54,660 nt of DNA from an uncultured Elusimicrobia bacterium. Lineage in GTDB: Bacteria > Elusimicrobiota > Elusimicrobia > Elusimicrobiales > UBA9959. A program made the position numbers and the translations under genes. The notes beneath the pieces were generated by a model. That model had not been told where the DNA came from. It saw only the letters and a program-made list of their open reading frames with translations, and did not search any database. Of the stretch, positions 1 to 8,460 are shown one piece after another. The stretch spans positions 1 to 54,660 of the forward strand of contig CAIQNV010000022.1 in assembly GCA_903873295.1 (NCBI GenBank). The letters are read 5' to 3'. Within the stretch, counting starts at the first letter, position 1; each line of letters opens with the position of its first letter.

Positions 1-17
1 GGATGCCCCTCTTTTCT

Positions 18-638
18 TTACTTCATCACGAGGTCAATAGTGACATAGTCATGGGTATGCACTGTAATTCCAGAAGAACCCAAAATTTGTATAGAATGGT
101 TAACCGCTTCATTCTTGCCAAAAACGCCATCACCAACTGCCGTTAACCCGCCGCTATTAACACTGACGGCGCCATCTCTCATAATAGTCATCTTTGAAGA
201 ATATGAATTTGCCTCACCCCCCGTAGGAGTCTCAAATGTCAGATTGCCCCCGCCGCCGCTAACTATGGTGCCGATGATCCTGGCTATTTTAGAACCTGGA
301 TTGCCGCCATACTGCATTTCTATGCCGGTGTAGCCGCCCCCGGAAGTGCTCGGAGTAGAAAAAACTGCCCCGGGAATTTGATCGTCTCCGGCGACAGCCA
401 ACCTGCCGGCAGATGGATTTGCCGTTCCGATACCGACATTGCCGCTTTTCACCACAAACGTGGACCCGCCCACGGTGAAGCTGCCGCCGGGAATATCCGC
501 GGACCCCCTGAACACCGTATAGCCGTCCACCGAAAATCGGTCCAGCACTTCAAATTCGGCGGCAAAAGACGCCCCGCCCGCCAAGACGAGGCAGCAGAGC
601 GTTAAAACAGCCGCAAGTTTTGTTCTCCCTTTTTTCAT
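18..638 (-). CDS. Short NVGIGT-repeat fibre-like exported protein
   Basis: Predicted exported protein of 206 aa, function unknown. A signal peptide (about residues 1-26, ending GGASFA) is followed by the constant module AEFEVLDRFSVDGY...GGSTFVVKSG (residues 27-66) shared by seven proteins in this window, then one copy of the repeat NVGIGT.NP...LAVAG. The rest is a Gly/Ser/Thr-rich stretch with no known domain, ending VTIDLVMK. The start at 638 (MKKGRTK) is chosen because it aligns with the paralogues at 1905 and 3693; no good ribosome site precedes it. It is the last of five same-strand fibre genes, 22 bases after the previous one. The repeats resemble trimeric phage-tail-like fibres, but it lacks an S74 chaperone, so it may be a truncated member. 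Confidence 0.75.
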   Translation of the reverse strand: MKKGRTKLAAVLTLCCLVLAGGASFAAEFEVLDRFSVDGYTVFRGSADIPGGSFTVGGSTFVVKSGNVGIGTANPSAGRLAVAGDDQIPGAVFSTPSTSGGGYTGIEMQYGGNPGSKIARIIGTIVSGGGGNLTFETPTGGEANSYSSKMTIMRDGAVSVNSGGLTAVGDGVFGKNEAVNHSIQILGSSGITVHTHDYVTIDLVMK

Positions 639-660
639 AACTTTACTGCCACTACCGGAA

Positions 661-1905
661 TTATTGAATTTTGCAGCATACACGCACCCATTGCTGCGCG
701 ATTCCCATCATGTAAATATTAGCTTTGAAAACAGTGGCGTATCCCGCATTACAGGCCCCCCCATATTCATTGGTGCCGTCGTAACTATTGTAACAACTTA
801 AGGCCGGACTGACCCAAGCCAGATTGCCGTCGGCGCCTTTCATTAAATACTGTCCCGCCGACCCGCCTGAAAACTTTACCGAACCATTAACCTCTAAAGC
901 CGCCGCCGGACTCGCGGTTCCGATGCCGACATTGCCGTTATTGTCTATGCGCACCTTTTCCGTGGGAGGCCCATCGGCAGTGCGGGTATAAAAAAGTATA
1001 TTGGCGCCGCTTGATGAATCCTGGTTGTTCGAAAGCGCCTGTATCATCGCCACTGGCTTCCTGCTGCCGACGGAGTCGGTCAGGCGGAACGTAAGGTCGG
1101 CGGCACGGGGACCGGAAACGGAACTATAGGTGTTAGTTACATAGACCTCGCCGCCCTGGCTCGTGCCGCTGTAGCTGTTGGAAATTTCCAAAGTGCCCGC
1201 CGGCGCCGTAGTCCCGATGCCGACATTGCCGCTTGTATCGAGTGTCATCCTGGTTTGGCCGTTCGTCATTACACCTAAATTGTGATTTGAAGTAGTTCCA
1301 ACATATCCTTGGAGCGTGCCGATCGCTTCCATCTCAAGATTAACCGTGCCGCCGGTTGCCAGAAAGCGCGCGCGCGAGTATAAATCCGTAGTATCACTGT
1401 TGGTGACCGCAATATATGTCGAGGCATTTTGATTTTTTGTTACCTGCAAAATATTGCCGGGGGCAGTAGTGCCTATTCCGACATTCCCGCCGCCTGGATT
1501 GAGTATGATGTTCGAGGGATTGCCGTTATCGAGCGCCTGCAATACGCCGGACATTACCGGCAAGCCGCCAGTGCCGATATAAAATGAATATCCGGGGTTG
1601 GCATCTACGCCGAAGCGCAGACTCCTCATCGTAGTCGGGTCATTAGAGGTGACGGTTTTAACGATATCCATCTTATTGTTCGGCACCGCCGTTCCGATGC
1701 CGGCATTGCCGCCTTTCACTACAAAAGTGGAGCCGCCCACGGCGAAGCTGCCGCCGGGAATGTCTGCAGAACCTCTTAGTATCGTATAGCCGTCCACTGA
1801 AAGTCTGTCTATCACTTCAAATTCAGCGGCGTACGACGCCCCTCCCGCCAGACTAAAGCAGCAGAGCGTCAAACCGGTCGCAAGTTTTGTTCTCCCTTTG
1901 TTCAT
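661..1905 (-). CDS. NVGIGT-repeat fibre-like protein with Cys-rich C terminus
   Basis: Exported protein of 414 aa, function unknown, probably surface-exposed (inference). The start MNKGRTK at 1905 aligns with the paralogues; an in-frame start ten codons upstream would add a poor leader. Signal peptide to GGASYA, then the constant module AEFEVIDRLSVDGY...GGSTFVVKGG, then four repeats of the form GNVGIGTxxPxxxLxV spread through the body. The end has SVKFSGGSAGQYLMKG followed by a tail with five cysteines (SCYNS, GGACN, VCCK), which could be disulfide-bonded in the periplasm or outside. There is no S74 domain. The N-terminal coding DNA is nearly identical to that of the genes at 18 and 2005, a sign of recent tandem duplication. 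Confidence 0.8.
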   Translation of the reverse strand: MNKGRTKLATGLTLCCFSLAGGASYAAEFEVIDRLSVDGYTILRGSADIPGGSFAVGGSTFVVKGGNAGIGTAVPNNKMDIVKTVTSNDPTTMRSLRFGVDANPGYSFYIGTGGLPVMSGVLQALDNGNPSNIILNPGGGNVGIGTTAPGNILQVTKNQNASTYIAVTNSDTTDLYSRARFLATGGTVNLEMEAIGTLQGYVGTTSNHNLGVMTNGQTRMTLDTSGNVGIGTTAPAGTLEISNSYSGTSQGGEVYVTNTYSSVSGPRAADLTFRLTDSVGSRKPVAMIQALSNNQDSSSGANILFYTRTADGPPTEKVRIDNNGNVGIGTASPAAALEVNGSVKFSGGSAGQYLMKGADGNLAWVSPALSCYNSYDGTNEYGGACNAGYATVFKANIYMMGIAQQWVRVCCKIQ

Positions 1906-1969
1906 AACTTTACCGCTGTAATCCAATAAAACCACCTATCTTTTCCCGGATTAGATACAAGCTGCTCCG

Positions 1970-1996
1970 GTTATCGAGTTATCGCGCAGCGTCCCC
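1970..1996 (+). repeat. 27-bp dispersed repeat, copy A
   Basis: Reads GTTATCGAG, then TTATCGCGCA, then GCGTCCCC. It is the same sequence as 3756-3782 apart from one base and closely matches 45176-45202. It lies between two fibre genes, just outside the stop of the gene at 2005. The surrounding intergenic DNA (ACCACCTATC...CCCGG) is also shared with 3715-3790, so copies A and B may simply be part of the fibre-gene duplication unit. Copy C is in an unrelated place. Confidence 0.6.
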
Positions 1997-2004
1997 TTTC
2001 TTCT

Positions 2005-3693
2005 TTACGGGAATGCCGCTATCGCTTGCCCATACCATCCGCTTCCGACCGTACTGATAGAAGGAAATCCACTCGCGTATGGCTGCGTATACCACTGCGC
2101 TATTGAAGTTCTTGCGCTGCCGGACGCCTGCATCGCGTTCAGCGTAGTATCAGAAATAATCGCGAGCCAATAAAAATTCCCCGCCGTAAGCGTGTACGGT
2201 GCCGTTAACTGCGAAATATATGTGGTATCCGTAGCTCCGTTAGAAATAAACTCGGCCGTTTGCGCCAGCGGACTGCCTTCGGGGCGGTCATTGCCGGCGT
2301 GGCTCGCGTAGATAGCCATCTTCCCTTTCCCGCCGTTGGCCCAGTTATACATAAGGACCGACATCTTAGTTGCCGTGAAAGTATTAAAAGCCATAAATTT
2401 GGTGAACATGGGATTACCCGGAGAATTTCCGCCGGCCGCATCTACGCTGATCTGCCTTTGTCCGATGAAGGCCGCCGCGGTTGCCTGCGTTGTTCCGTCG
2501 GGGAATTTAAATCCGCCCGCGGTTGATTCAACGGTGCCAGCGACGCTCAGTTTTTGCGCCGGCCCGGTTGTACCGATGCCGACATTGCCGCCATTAGGCT
2601 GCAGAGAGAAATTATAATTGGTGGCAAAATTATTGATACTCCGGTTTTGAAGGTACCCCGTTCCGCTGTCCATCATCCCGATATCGACACCGACGGAACC
2701 GCGCCCGGCGCGAAAATTCATTGTGGCATCAGTAGTCCCTGCCGTTGCCGGAGCCGCGCCTGATCCGACCCCGTAAACGTCAAGCCGTGCCGCAGGGCTC
2801 GCCGTCCCTGCGCCGACATTGCCATTGGTATCGATATATAACCGAAAAAGATTGTTCTGCAATAACGCGAGCGGATGGTTGCTAACAGCTCCGACCCTGA
2901 CCTCTCCCGCCGCGTTTGCCGCAATCACTCCGATAGTGCCGGACGCGGATAAAGCAGCGAGCGCTTGATAACTCGGGCCGTATACTTCCAAATGCCCGTA
3001 TGGTCCGGGGTTTGTGGTCCCGATCCCGACATTACCGGTCTGAGTCATAAATAATTTATCATCGAAATTAAGATATGGATTGCTTCCGGAATTGGTGATT
3101 TTAAACAATGCGGAAGCTGCCGAACCATTGCCTCCGGCATTACTCTGAGTTATTTGTATAGCTTGCGTATTTGAGGCGGCGGTGAAATTCAGATTTAAAA
3201 TACCGGTTGTTCCGGCCGTTCCATTACCGTTGCGCTGCACATCTAACTGATAAGCAGGGCTCGTAGTCCCGATTCCCACGTTTCCACTATCGGTGATCCG
3301 CACCCTTTCAGTGCCGGCCGAGTTGCCGAATACTCCGTCCGCGGCGACCGCATTGGTCGCCCCGAAGTAAAATTGTCCGACCCCGGCGCCGTATTGCGCG
3401 GCGAAGCTGTACGGCTCATTGTTGGCTATATTAAAAATTCTCCCGCCCACGACCTGCAGTTTTGCCGCCGGCGCCACCGTCCCGATGCCGATATTGCCGC
3501 TGTTTACCACAAAAGTGGAACCGCCCACGGCAAAGCTGCCCCCGGGAATATCAGCGGACCCCCTTAGCACCGCATAGCCGTCCACCGAGAGTCTGTCCAG
3601 AACTTCAAATTCGGCAGCGAACGACGCTCCTCCCGCCAAACTTAGGCAGAAGAGCGTCAAACCGGCCGCAAGTTTTGCTCTCCTTTTTTTCAT
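2005..3693 (-). CDS. NVGIGT-repeat fibre-like protein with beta-rich C-terminal domain
   Basis: Exported protein of 562 aa. Signal peptide MKKRRAKLAAG...GGASFA, constant module AEFEVLDRLSVDGY...GGSTFVVNSG, then five repeats: GNIGIGTVAP, GNVGIGTTSP, GNVGIGTTNP, GNVGAGTASP and GNVGIGTTGP, each followed by a short LxV strand. After GGFKFPDGTTQATAAA comes a non-repeat domain of about 150 residues (from FIGQRQISVD to the end), rich in beta-type sequence and aromatics (PYTLTAGNFYWLAIISD); I do not recognise it, and a carbohydrate- or ligand-binding sandwich is possible. It sits in the five-gene fibre cluster, probably transcribed from the promoter at 7559-7601. The different C-terminal ends of these paralogues suggest different targets. 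Confidence 0.8.
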   Translation of the reverse strand: MKKRRAKLAAGLTLFCLSLAGGASFAAEFEVLDRLSVDGYAVLRGSADIPGGSFAVGGSTFVVNSGNIGIGTVAPAAKLQVVGGRIFNIANNEPYSFAAQYGAGVGQFYFGATNAVAADGVFGNSAGTERVRITDSGNVGIGTTSPAYQLDVQRNGNGTAGTTGILNLNFTAASNTQAIQITQSNAGGNGSAASALFKITNSGSNPYLNFDDKLFMTQTGNVGIGTTNPGPYGHLEVYGPSYQALAALSASGTIGVIAANAAGEVRVGAVSNHPLALLQNNLFRLYIDTNGNVGAGTASPAARLDVYGVGSGAAPATAGTTDATMNFRAGRGSVGVDIGMMDSGTGYLQNRSINNFATNYNFSLQPNGGNVGIGTTGPAQKLSVAGTVESTAGGFKFPDGTTQATAAAFIGQRQISVDAAGGNSPGNPMFTKFMAFNTFTATKMSVLMYNWANGGKGKMAIYASHAGNDRPEGSPLAQTAEFISNGATDTTYISQLTAPYTLTAGNFYWLAIISDTTLNAMQASGSARTSIAQWYTQPYASGFPSISTVGSGWYGQAIAAFP

Positions 3694-3755
3694 AACTTTC
3701 TGCCACAGTCTAATATAACCACCTATCTTTCCCGGCTCGGATAAAAGCCGCTCCG

Positions 3756-3782
3756 GTTATCGAGTTATCGTGCAGCGTCCCC
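3756..3782 (+). repeat. 27-bp dispersed repeat, copy B
   Basis: GTTATCGAG...GTGCAGCGTCCCC, one base different from copy A. It lies in the 103-base gap between the fibre genes at 2005 and 3797, within intergenic DNA that matches 1930-2000 along most of its length. Confidence 0.6.
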
Positions 3783-3796
3783 TTTCTTCCTTTCTT

Positions 3797-5749
3797 CTAT
3801 GGACAGGCTGCACTAAGACAGGTCCAGACATCAGAATCGTTTGGCCCGCAGGCAGAACAAGTGCCGTCGGGCGATTTGAAGAGCATTTTTGTGCCGGCCG
3901 AATCCTGATAGATCTGTCCCGAAACCTGCAATTTGGTTTTTGGGGACGCTGTCCCGATGCCGACGCTGCCGTCGGGACCGGTTTTCACCGTATTATTATT
4001 CAGCTCCTGCACCGACTTGACCAGGATGGGCGTGAGATCTCCGGTGTTCAGCAGCCTGAAGTCCTTGATCTCCTGCTCGCCGAATTTCTCGTTCACGACG
4101 CTGACCGTCTCGGGAACTATCTTCTCTATCTCCTGGGCTATAAAGCCGCGCTTCAGGCCTTCCATTCCGTTTTTCCCGCGGCGATAGGTTTCGATATATT
4201 CAAAAGACACCGGGTTGAGTTTCATTATCGTATCCAGCCCTTCGCCCAGCGGCTGTATATTGGTCTTAACCCGGCGGTCGGAGGTCGTAGCCCAGGACGC
4301 CTGGCTTGAGCGTCCGATGCCGTTGATCTGGAGTATATGGCTCGGAGCAAGTACGCCGATACCGACATAGCCGGAATTCAACAGAGTCATCACTGTTGTC
4401 CCATAGCCCCTGATCCCGTTTACGTGCGGGTTGCCGCTTGTTCCGTACCCGATATCCAGGAAGGTGGCGTTGTTGCCGGCGGTGCCCAGGGTCCAGCTCT
4501 TAAATGCGCCCGAGCTGCCGGAATCGTAAGCGGCCAGCGAAATAGTAGGGCCATGGTTCGCATTTCCCACCCCGCTCATTAAAATGAATTGAGGATAAGA
4601 GCCGGTCATCGCAATGCTCGGCCGGTCATTGCCATCCTGCACTCCGACGCCGAAGTTGCTGAAAGCGCCGGCAACCTGAAGCTTTCCATCCGGCCCCGTA
4701 GTTCCGATGCCGACATTGCCGGCGGTATCGATGGTGACTTTTTGCCCTCCGCCGGCGCCTAAATGCAGAAGCCCGGAATCCGTTCTAAGAGTGGTGTTTC
4801 CCGCCCCCCCGTCCGCCGTTCTTGCCGAGCTGTTCGTGAAGATCACCAGCTTGTTCTGAGCCGCGTCGTTCCCGATCTGGAATGAGGTATAGGCGCCGCT
4901 GCCGGCGTTTAAATTCCGTAAATACGAATTAACGCCCCCGCTGCTGTCATCCTGCACGTGCAGCTTCCCTGTCGGCCCCGTAGTCCCGATGCCGATATTG
5001 CCGCCGGAGGCTATGCGCATGTACTCGACCCATGTCGCGCTTGCATTTCTACCGGCAAATACTAACTGGGAGCCGCTGGAATTTAAGGCCTGTATTTTTG
5101 AACCGTAACCGTTCGAATCGCCCGCAATTTTAAACTCAATGCCGCCGGCGTTGGATAAAGCCGTTACGCCATTCTCCAGTCTCAGCTGGCCAAAGCCGGA
5201 AGCCTCTCCCGTGCCCTGCGCCGCGATACTATTAGCAAGGTGCAGTTGAGCCGCAGGAGCCGTAGTCCCGATGCCGATATTGCCGCTGGTATTTATAGTT
5301 ATGCTCTTGCCGGCCGCGCCGAAGTCCGTTCCCGTGTAGTTGTTGGTAATATAAACGCTGGAGCCGCCGGCTTTCAAACCCAGGGACATTAGGCCTTGCC
5401 CCGCCTGCCAGATATCCTGGCGCGTTTCAGTACCGCCCGGCGCACGAACTTCCAGCTGACCGCCGGAGATCACAGGATTGGAGTCGTAGCCGCCTAAAAG
5501 GACCTTGCCCCGGACGTCCAGGATCGAAAAAGGCCCCGCTGTACCGATGCCGACATTGCCGGCCTTCACCATCAAAGTGGAGCCGCCCACGGAGAAGCCG
5601 CCGCCGGGAATGTCCGCGGAACCCCTTAGTACCGTGTAGCCGTCCACCGAGAGCCTGTCCAGAACTTCGAACTCGGCGGCATACGACGCTGGCACCCGAA
5701 GGAGGGAAGCCAGAAGCGCCAAAAGCAACAATTTGCCGTAACCGCTCAT
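3797..5749 (-). CDS. NVGIGT-repeat fibre with internal S74 autochaperone domain and Cys-rich tail
   Basis: Exported protein of about 650 aa. The start MSGYGKLL at 5749 is chosen by alignment with MRFTGKLL and MRFIKGLL in the paralogues; an ATG five codons upstream (5764) has a GGAAGG directly against it, too close to use. Signal peptide to PASYA, constant module, then five repeats (GNVGIGT, GNIGIGT twice, GNVGIGT, GYVGIGV). Residues about 487-584 are a Peptidase_S74 intramolecular chaperone: SDRRVKTNIQPL, NPVSFEYIE, GFIAQEIEKIVPE, and DLTPILVKSVQELN. In phage endosialidase-type fibres this domain trimerises the fibre and then cuts itself off. Unusually, about 65 residues follow it here: another SVGIGTASP repeat and a tail with four cysteines (CSACG...WTCLSAACP). 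Confidence 0.85.
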   Translation of the reverse strand: MSGYGKLLLLALLASLLRVPASYAAEFEVLDRLSVDGYTVLRGSADIPGGGFSVGGSTLMVKAGNVGIGTAGPFSILDVRGKVLLGGYDSNPVISGGQLEVRAPGGTETRQDIWQAGQGLMSLGLKAGGSSVYITNNYTGTDFGAAGKSITINTSGNIGIGTTAPAAQLHLANSIAAQGTGEASGFGQLRLENGVTALSNAGGIEFKIAGDSNGYGSKIQALNSSGSQLVFAGRNASATWVEYMRIASGGNIGIGTTGPTGKLHVQDDSSGGVNSYLRNLNAGSGAYTSFQIGNDAAQNKLVIFTNSSARTADGGAGNTTLRTDSGLLHLGAGGGQKVTIDTAGNVGIGTTGPDGKLQVAGAFSNFGVGVQDGNDRPSIAMTGSYPQFILMSGVGNANHGPTISLAAYDSGSSGAFKSWTLGTAGNNATFLDIGYGTSGNPHVNGIRGYGTTVMTLLNSGYVGIGVLAPSHILQINGIGRSSQASWATTSDRRVKTNIQPLGEGLDTIMKLNPVSFEYIETYRRGKNGMEGLKRGFIAQEIEKIVPETVSVVNEKFGEQEIKDFRLLNTGDLTPILVKSVQELNNNTVKTGPDGSVGIGTASPKTKLQVSGQIYQDSAGTKMLFKSPDGTCSACGPNDSDVWTCLSAACP

Positions 5750-5852
5750 ATTATCAGATACCATCCTTCCGCTGATGTAACCCGGGCGCTAATAGTGCAA
5801 CCCGCATAAAATAGCCGCTGTGCCTTTTTTCCGTAAATATCTCCATAGCTCT

Positions 5853-7424
5853 TTAGTTCGGATAGCGAATGATCACGATACCTGATCCCCCGGCGGCGCC
5901 TGGAGCGCTGTTTGAGCCTCTGCCGCCGCCGCCGCCGCCCGTGTTTGCTGTTCCTGAAGTTGCGTTGACTATTCCGCCTCCGCCGGCGCCGCCGCCGCCA
6001 TTACCGCCGGCCCCTATATTGCTGCCGGTCGGATAGCCCCCTCCTCCTCCTCCTCCCGCGTAATACACCCCAAAATATTGTTTACCGTCCCCCCCTTTTC
6101 CACCGGCATTCGTAGCCGGCGCATCTCCGCCTTGCTGTCCTGCCCCTCCCCCTCCACCGGCCCCGCTGGCATCGCTGTAAGATATCCCTCCGGCAGTGCC
6201 TTGGTCGGTAGTTCCCAATGCCCGGGTATTAGAATAACAGCTTCCTCCTGCGGAGCCGCCGACGCCGCCAACTGTTCCGCCGCCGACATACGAAGCTCCA
6301 TAGCCGCCCCCGACCGCTGACAGCGTGCTAAATACGGAGTTCTCTCCTTTCACTCCATTGTTTTCTCCCGCCGCGCCGCCGGCGCCGCCGGCGCCGACGG
6401 TTACAGGAATTACCGCGCCGCCTGTTATGGGAAAAGCGCTATTGTATATTAAGCCCCCGCCCCCTCCGCCGCCCCTTGGACCGGAGCCACTGGAGCCGGA
6501 GCCGGAGCCGCCCCCTCCGCCGGCGACTAGCAGGACTTCGATATTGCCGCCGGTGGTAACGGAAAAAGTTCCGCTGGCCGTGAAAGTGTGAATACGATAC
6601 CCGCCGGATTCGGTAACCGTGCCGCCCGTCGCGGATACGGAGCCGATGCTGTTCCACCCGCTGTTATTATAATACTCCAGCTTCCCGGTAGTGGTGTTTA
6701 CACGGAGCATCCCGTTCGCGGGAATTGCCGGGCGCTGACTGGTCGTACCGACCGGAATTTTAACGGCATCGGTGCCGACTATGTCTAAGGTGACACCAGG
6801 ATTTATAGTCCCGATCCCGACTTTGCCGGCTGTCGAAACCACCATGTTATATGCCGCGCTCGTACCGACGGCCAGACTATATGCGGCGGAAGTGCCGGAA
6901 ATCACATCAAGTCCGGCCGCCGGCCCCGTAGTCCCGATTCCGACATTGCCGGCGGCGCCGCTGATATACATACGCGTAGTCCGCACAGTTCCATCCCATT
7001 GATCAAAAGTAAACCCGCCGGGAGAGCCCGGCCCTTTTGCGTTAATGATATTCGTTTCGCCGGCGCCGCTTGAAGCGTTCCAGCCGAGGATCGACGCGCC
7101 GAGCGTTGTGCCGTCTCCCGGGATCGCGCCCCCGCCGAGATTTCCGCCGAGCCAGGTATGACGGGAGCCGGCGCTCGCCTGCCCGCTCACTTCAAGCTGA
7201 GACTGCGGATTCGTAGTTCCGATGCCGACATTCCCGCCTTTCACTACAAAAGTGGACCCGCCCACGGAGAAGCCGCCGCCGGGAATGTCCGCGGAACCCC
7301 TTAGTACCGTGTAGCCGTCCACCGAGAGTCTGTCCAGAACTTCAAATTCTGCGCCGTGAAGATCCTGCCCGGACATAAAGTGGGCTAAAAGCGCTGAAAT
7401 CAATAATTTACCGGTAAATCTCAT
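5853..7424 (-). CDS. NVGIGT-repeat fibre-like protein with long Gly-rich C-terminal region
   Basis: Exported protein of 523 aa, the first gene of the five-gene cluster. Signal peptide MRFTGKLLISALLAHFMSG, constant module AEFEVLDRLSVDGY...GGSTFVVKGG, then three repeats (NVGIGTTNP, NVGIGTTGP, KVGIGTINP) and a linker GTTSQRPAIPANGMLRVNT like those before phage tail-fibre tips. Residues about 262-523 are a glycine-rich region: GGYRIHTFTASGTF, then IEVLLVAGGGGG, GGGLIYNSAF, many GGGGG runs, and a conserved ending GGSGIVIIRYP. The same cassette (with the same YRIHTF start and GIVIIRYP end) is inside the 1131-aa protein at 13767. Such regions can form polyglycine-II bundles in phage fibre tips. A conserved promoter element is upstream at 7559-7601; there is no clear ribosome site. 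Confidence 0.82.
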   Translation of the reverse strand: MRFTGKLLISALLAHFMSGQDLHGAEFEVLDRLSVDGYTVLRGSADIPGGGFSVGGSTFVVKGGNVGIGTTNPQSQLEVSGQASAGSRHTWLGGNLGGGAIPGDGTTLGASILGWNASSGAGETNIINAKGPGSPGGFTFDQWDGTVRTTRMYISGAAGNVGIGTTGPAAGLDVISGTSAAYSLAVGTSAAYNMVVSTAGKVGIGTINPGVTLDIVGTDAVKIPVGTTSQRPAIPANGMLRVNTTTGKLEYYNNSGWNSIGSVSATGGTVTESGGYRIHTFTASGTFSVTTGGNIEVLLVAGGGGGSGSGSSGSGPRGGGGGGGLIYNSAFPITGGAVIPVTVGAGGAGGAAGENNGVKGENSVFSTLSAVGGGYGASYVGGGTVGGVGGSAGGSCYSNTRALGTTDQGTAGGISYSDASGAGGGGGAGQQGGDAPATNAGGKGGDGKQYFGVYYAGGGGGGGYPTGSNIGAGGNGGGGAGGGGIVNATSGTANTGGGGGGRGSNSAPGAAGGSGIVIIRYPN

Positions 7425-7558
7425 ATAAAAAAGAAGCGGCGGGTGTTTGTATATATCTTCCTGAAAATATAGAGCAGGAGCATGACCTCATCCGGCACGG
7501 TTCGCGCGGCCGGGCTCTTTTAGTTTACTTTCGCTCTGTTGCTGTTTTATGTCTTTAT

Positions 7559-7601
7559 AATATACATGATGTTCGCGGCTAAATCCCGAAGGAAAACCGA
7601 A
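7559..7601 (-). promoter_or_regulatory. Conserved fibre-gene promoter element (copy 1)
   Basis: Read on the minus strand: TTCG (7601-7598), three variable bases, TTCCTTCGGGATTT (7594-7581), 16 bases, then TATATT (7564-7559) as the -10. The same arrangement precedes the fibre genes at 13767 and 48916. It would start a transcript near 7552 with about 128 bases of leader before the start codon at 7424. Confidence 0.65.
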
Positions 7602-7711
7602 GCGGTATATTTGCCTCCGGCGATGGACTTTTTGTACTGTTTCATTGGAGGGGCTTCCCGAATATCCGCCTGCCGCCAAATTTTTAGCTGTTCCCGGGAA
7701 CGCCATTGTTT

Positions 7712-8431
7712 ATGCGCTATTTATTTTCAGCCGCGCTGCTTTTTGCCTGCGGGCCCGCTTTCGCCCAGCAAAAGACCGTGCACTTCACCACTCCGGACGG
7801 TTGCCGGCTGGAGGCTTTTTATCTGGCGCCTTCTTCGGGCTCCTATGTTTTCATAAACGCCCACGGGCTGGGCTCGGACAAGAACGAGTGGAGCCTTTTA
7901 CAGAAAACGCTCAAAAGCGCCGGCTACGGCTATCTCTCGCTCGACCTGCGCGGCCACGGCAACAGCACCGTCTGCGGCGGCAAAGAAACCAAATATATGT
8001 TTTTTTCGGAAGCGGGCTGGAACGGCGTTTCCCTGGATATTGAAACCGCGGCCGCCTGGCTTAAAAAGCGGGGCCTGCCGCCCCAAAAGATGGTCTTTTG
8101 CGGCGCCAGCATAGGGGCTAACCTCTCGCTGAAAGCAGCCGTTGAGGGCGCCCTGAAACCGGCGGCGCTGGTGCTGCTTTCGCCCGGGCTCGAATACGCC
8201 GGAGTTAAAACGGAGAATTACTTTATCGCGCCCAGGGATTTTAAAGTGCTCAGCGCGGCCGCTCGCAACGATTCCTACGCCTGGAACAGCGTTATGCGGC
8301 TTAACCGGGCGGCGATGGAGAAAGGCCTGCCCGCATACTCGCTTGAGGCAGCGGGCGGGCATGGTGTTAATATGTTCAAGACCCCTTCCCTTATCCCCGC
8401 CATCCTGTCCTGGGTTTCAGAGCTGAAATAA
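7712..8431 (+). CDS. Secreted alpha/beta hydrolase
   Basis: Serine hydrolase of 239 aa with a signal peptide (MRYLFSAALLFACGPAFAQ). It has the alpha/beta-hydrolase features: oxyanion region HGLGSDKNEW (51-60), strand and loop LSLDLRGHGNS (77-85), nucleophile elbow GASIGA with Ser133, and the likely catalytic His217 in GGHGVNMF. This is the arrangement of small lipase/esterase or peptidase-like hydrolases; the substrate cannot be told from sequence. The ATG at 7712 is preferred over a TTG two codons upstream; the nearest Shine-Dalgarno-like GGGAA is near 7696. It converges with the TatD gene, with only 29 bases between the stops and no obvious terminator. Cys13 in the signal peptide is not in a good lipobox. 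Confidence 0.8.
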   Translation: MRYLFSAALLFACGPAFAQQKTVHFTTPDGCRLEAFYLAPSSGSYVFINAHGLGSDKNEWSLLQKTLKSAGYGYLSLDLRGHGNSTVCGGKETKYMFFSEAGWNGVSLDIETAAAWLKKRGLPPQKMVFCGASIGANLSLKAAVEGALKPAALVLLSPGLEYAGVKTENYFIAPRDFKVLSAAARNDSYAWNSVMRLNRAAMEKGLPAYSLEAAGGHGVNMFKTPSLIPAILSWVSELK

Positions 8432-8460
8432 CGCGGTTTTGTTTATAAAGACGGCTTGGA

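Noticed and set aside
7488..7706. 72-codon leftward frame before the first fibre gene
   Set aside because: It crosses the conserved fibre promoter element, has no ribosome site and no domain; the region reads as promoter and leader.
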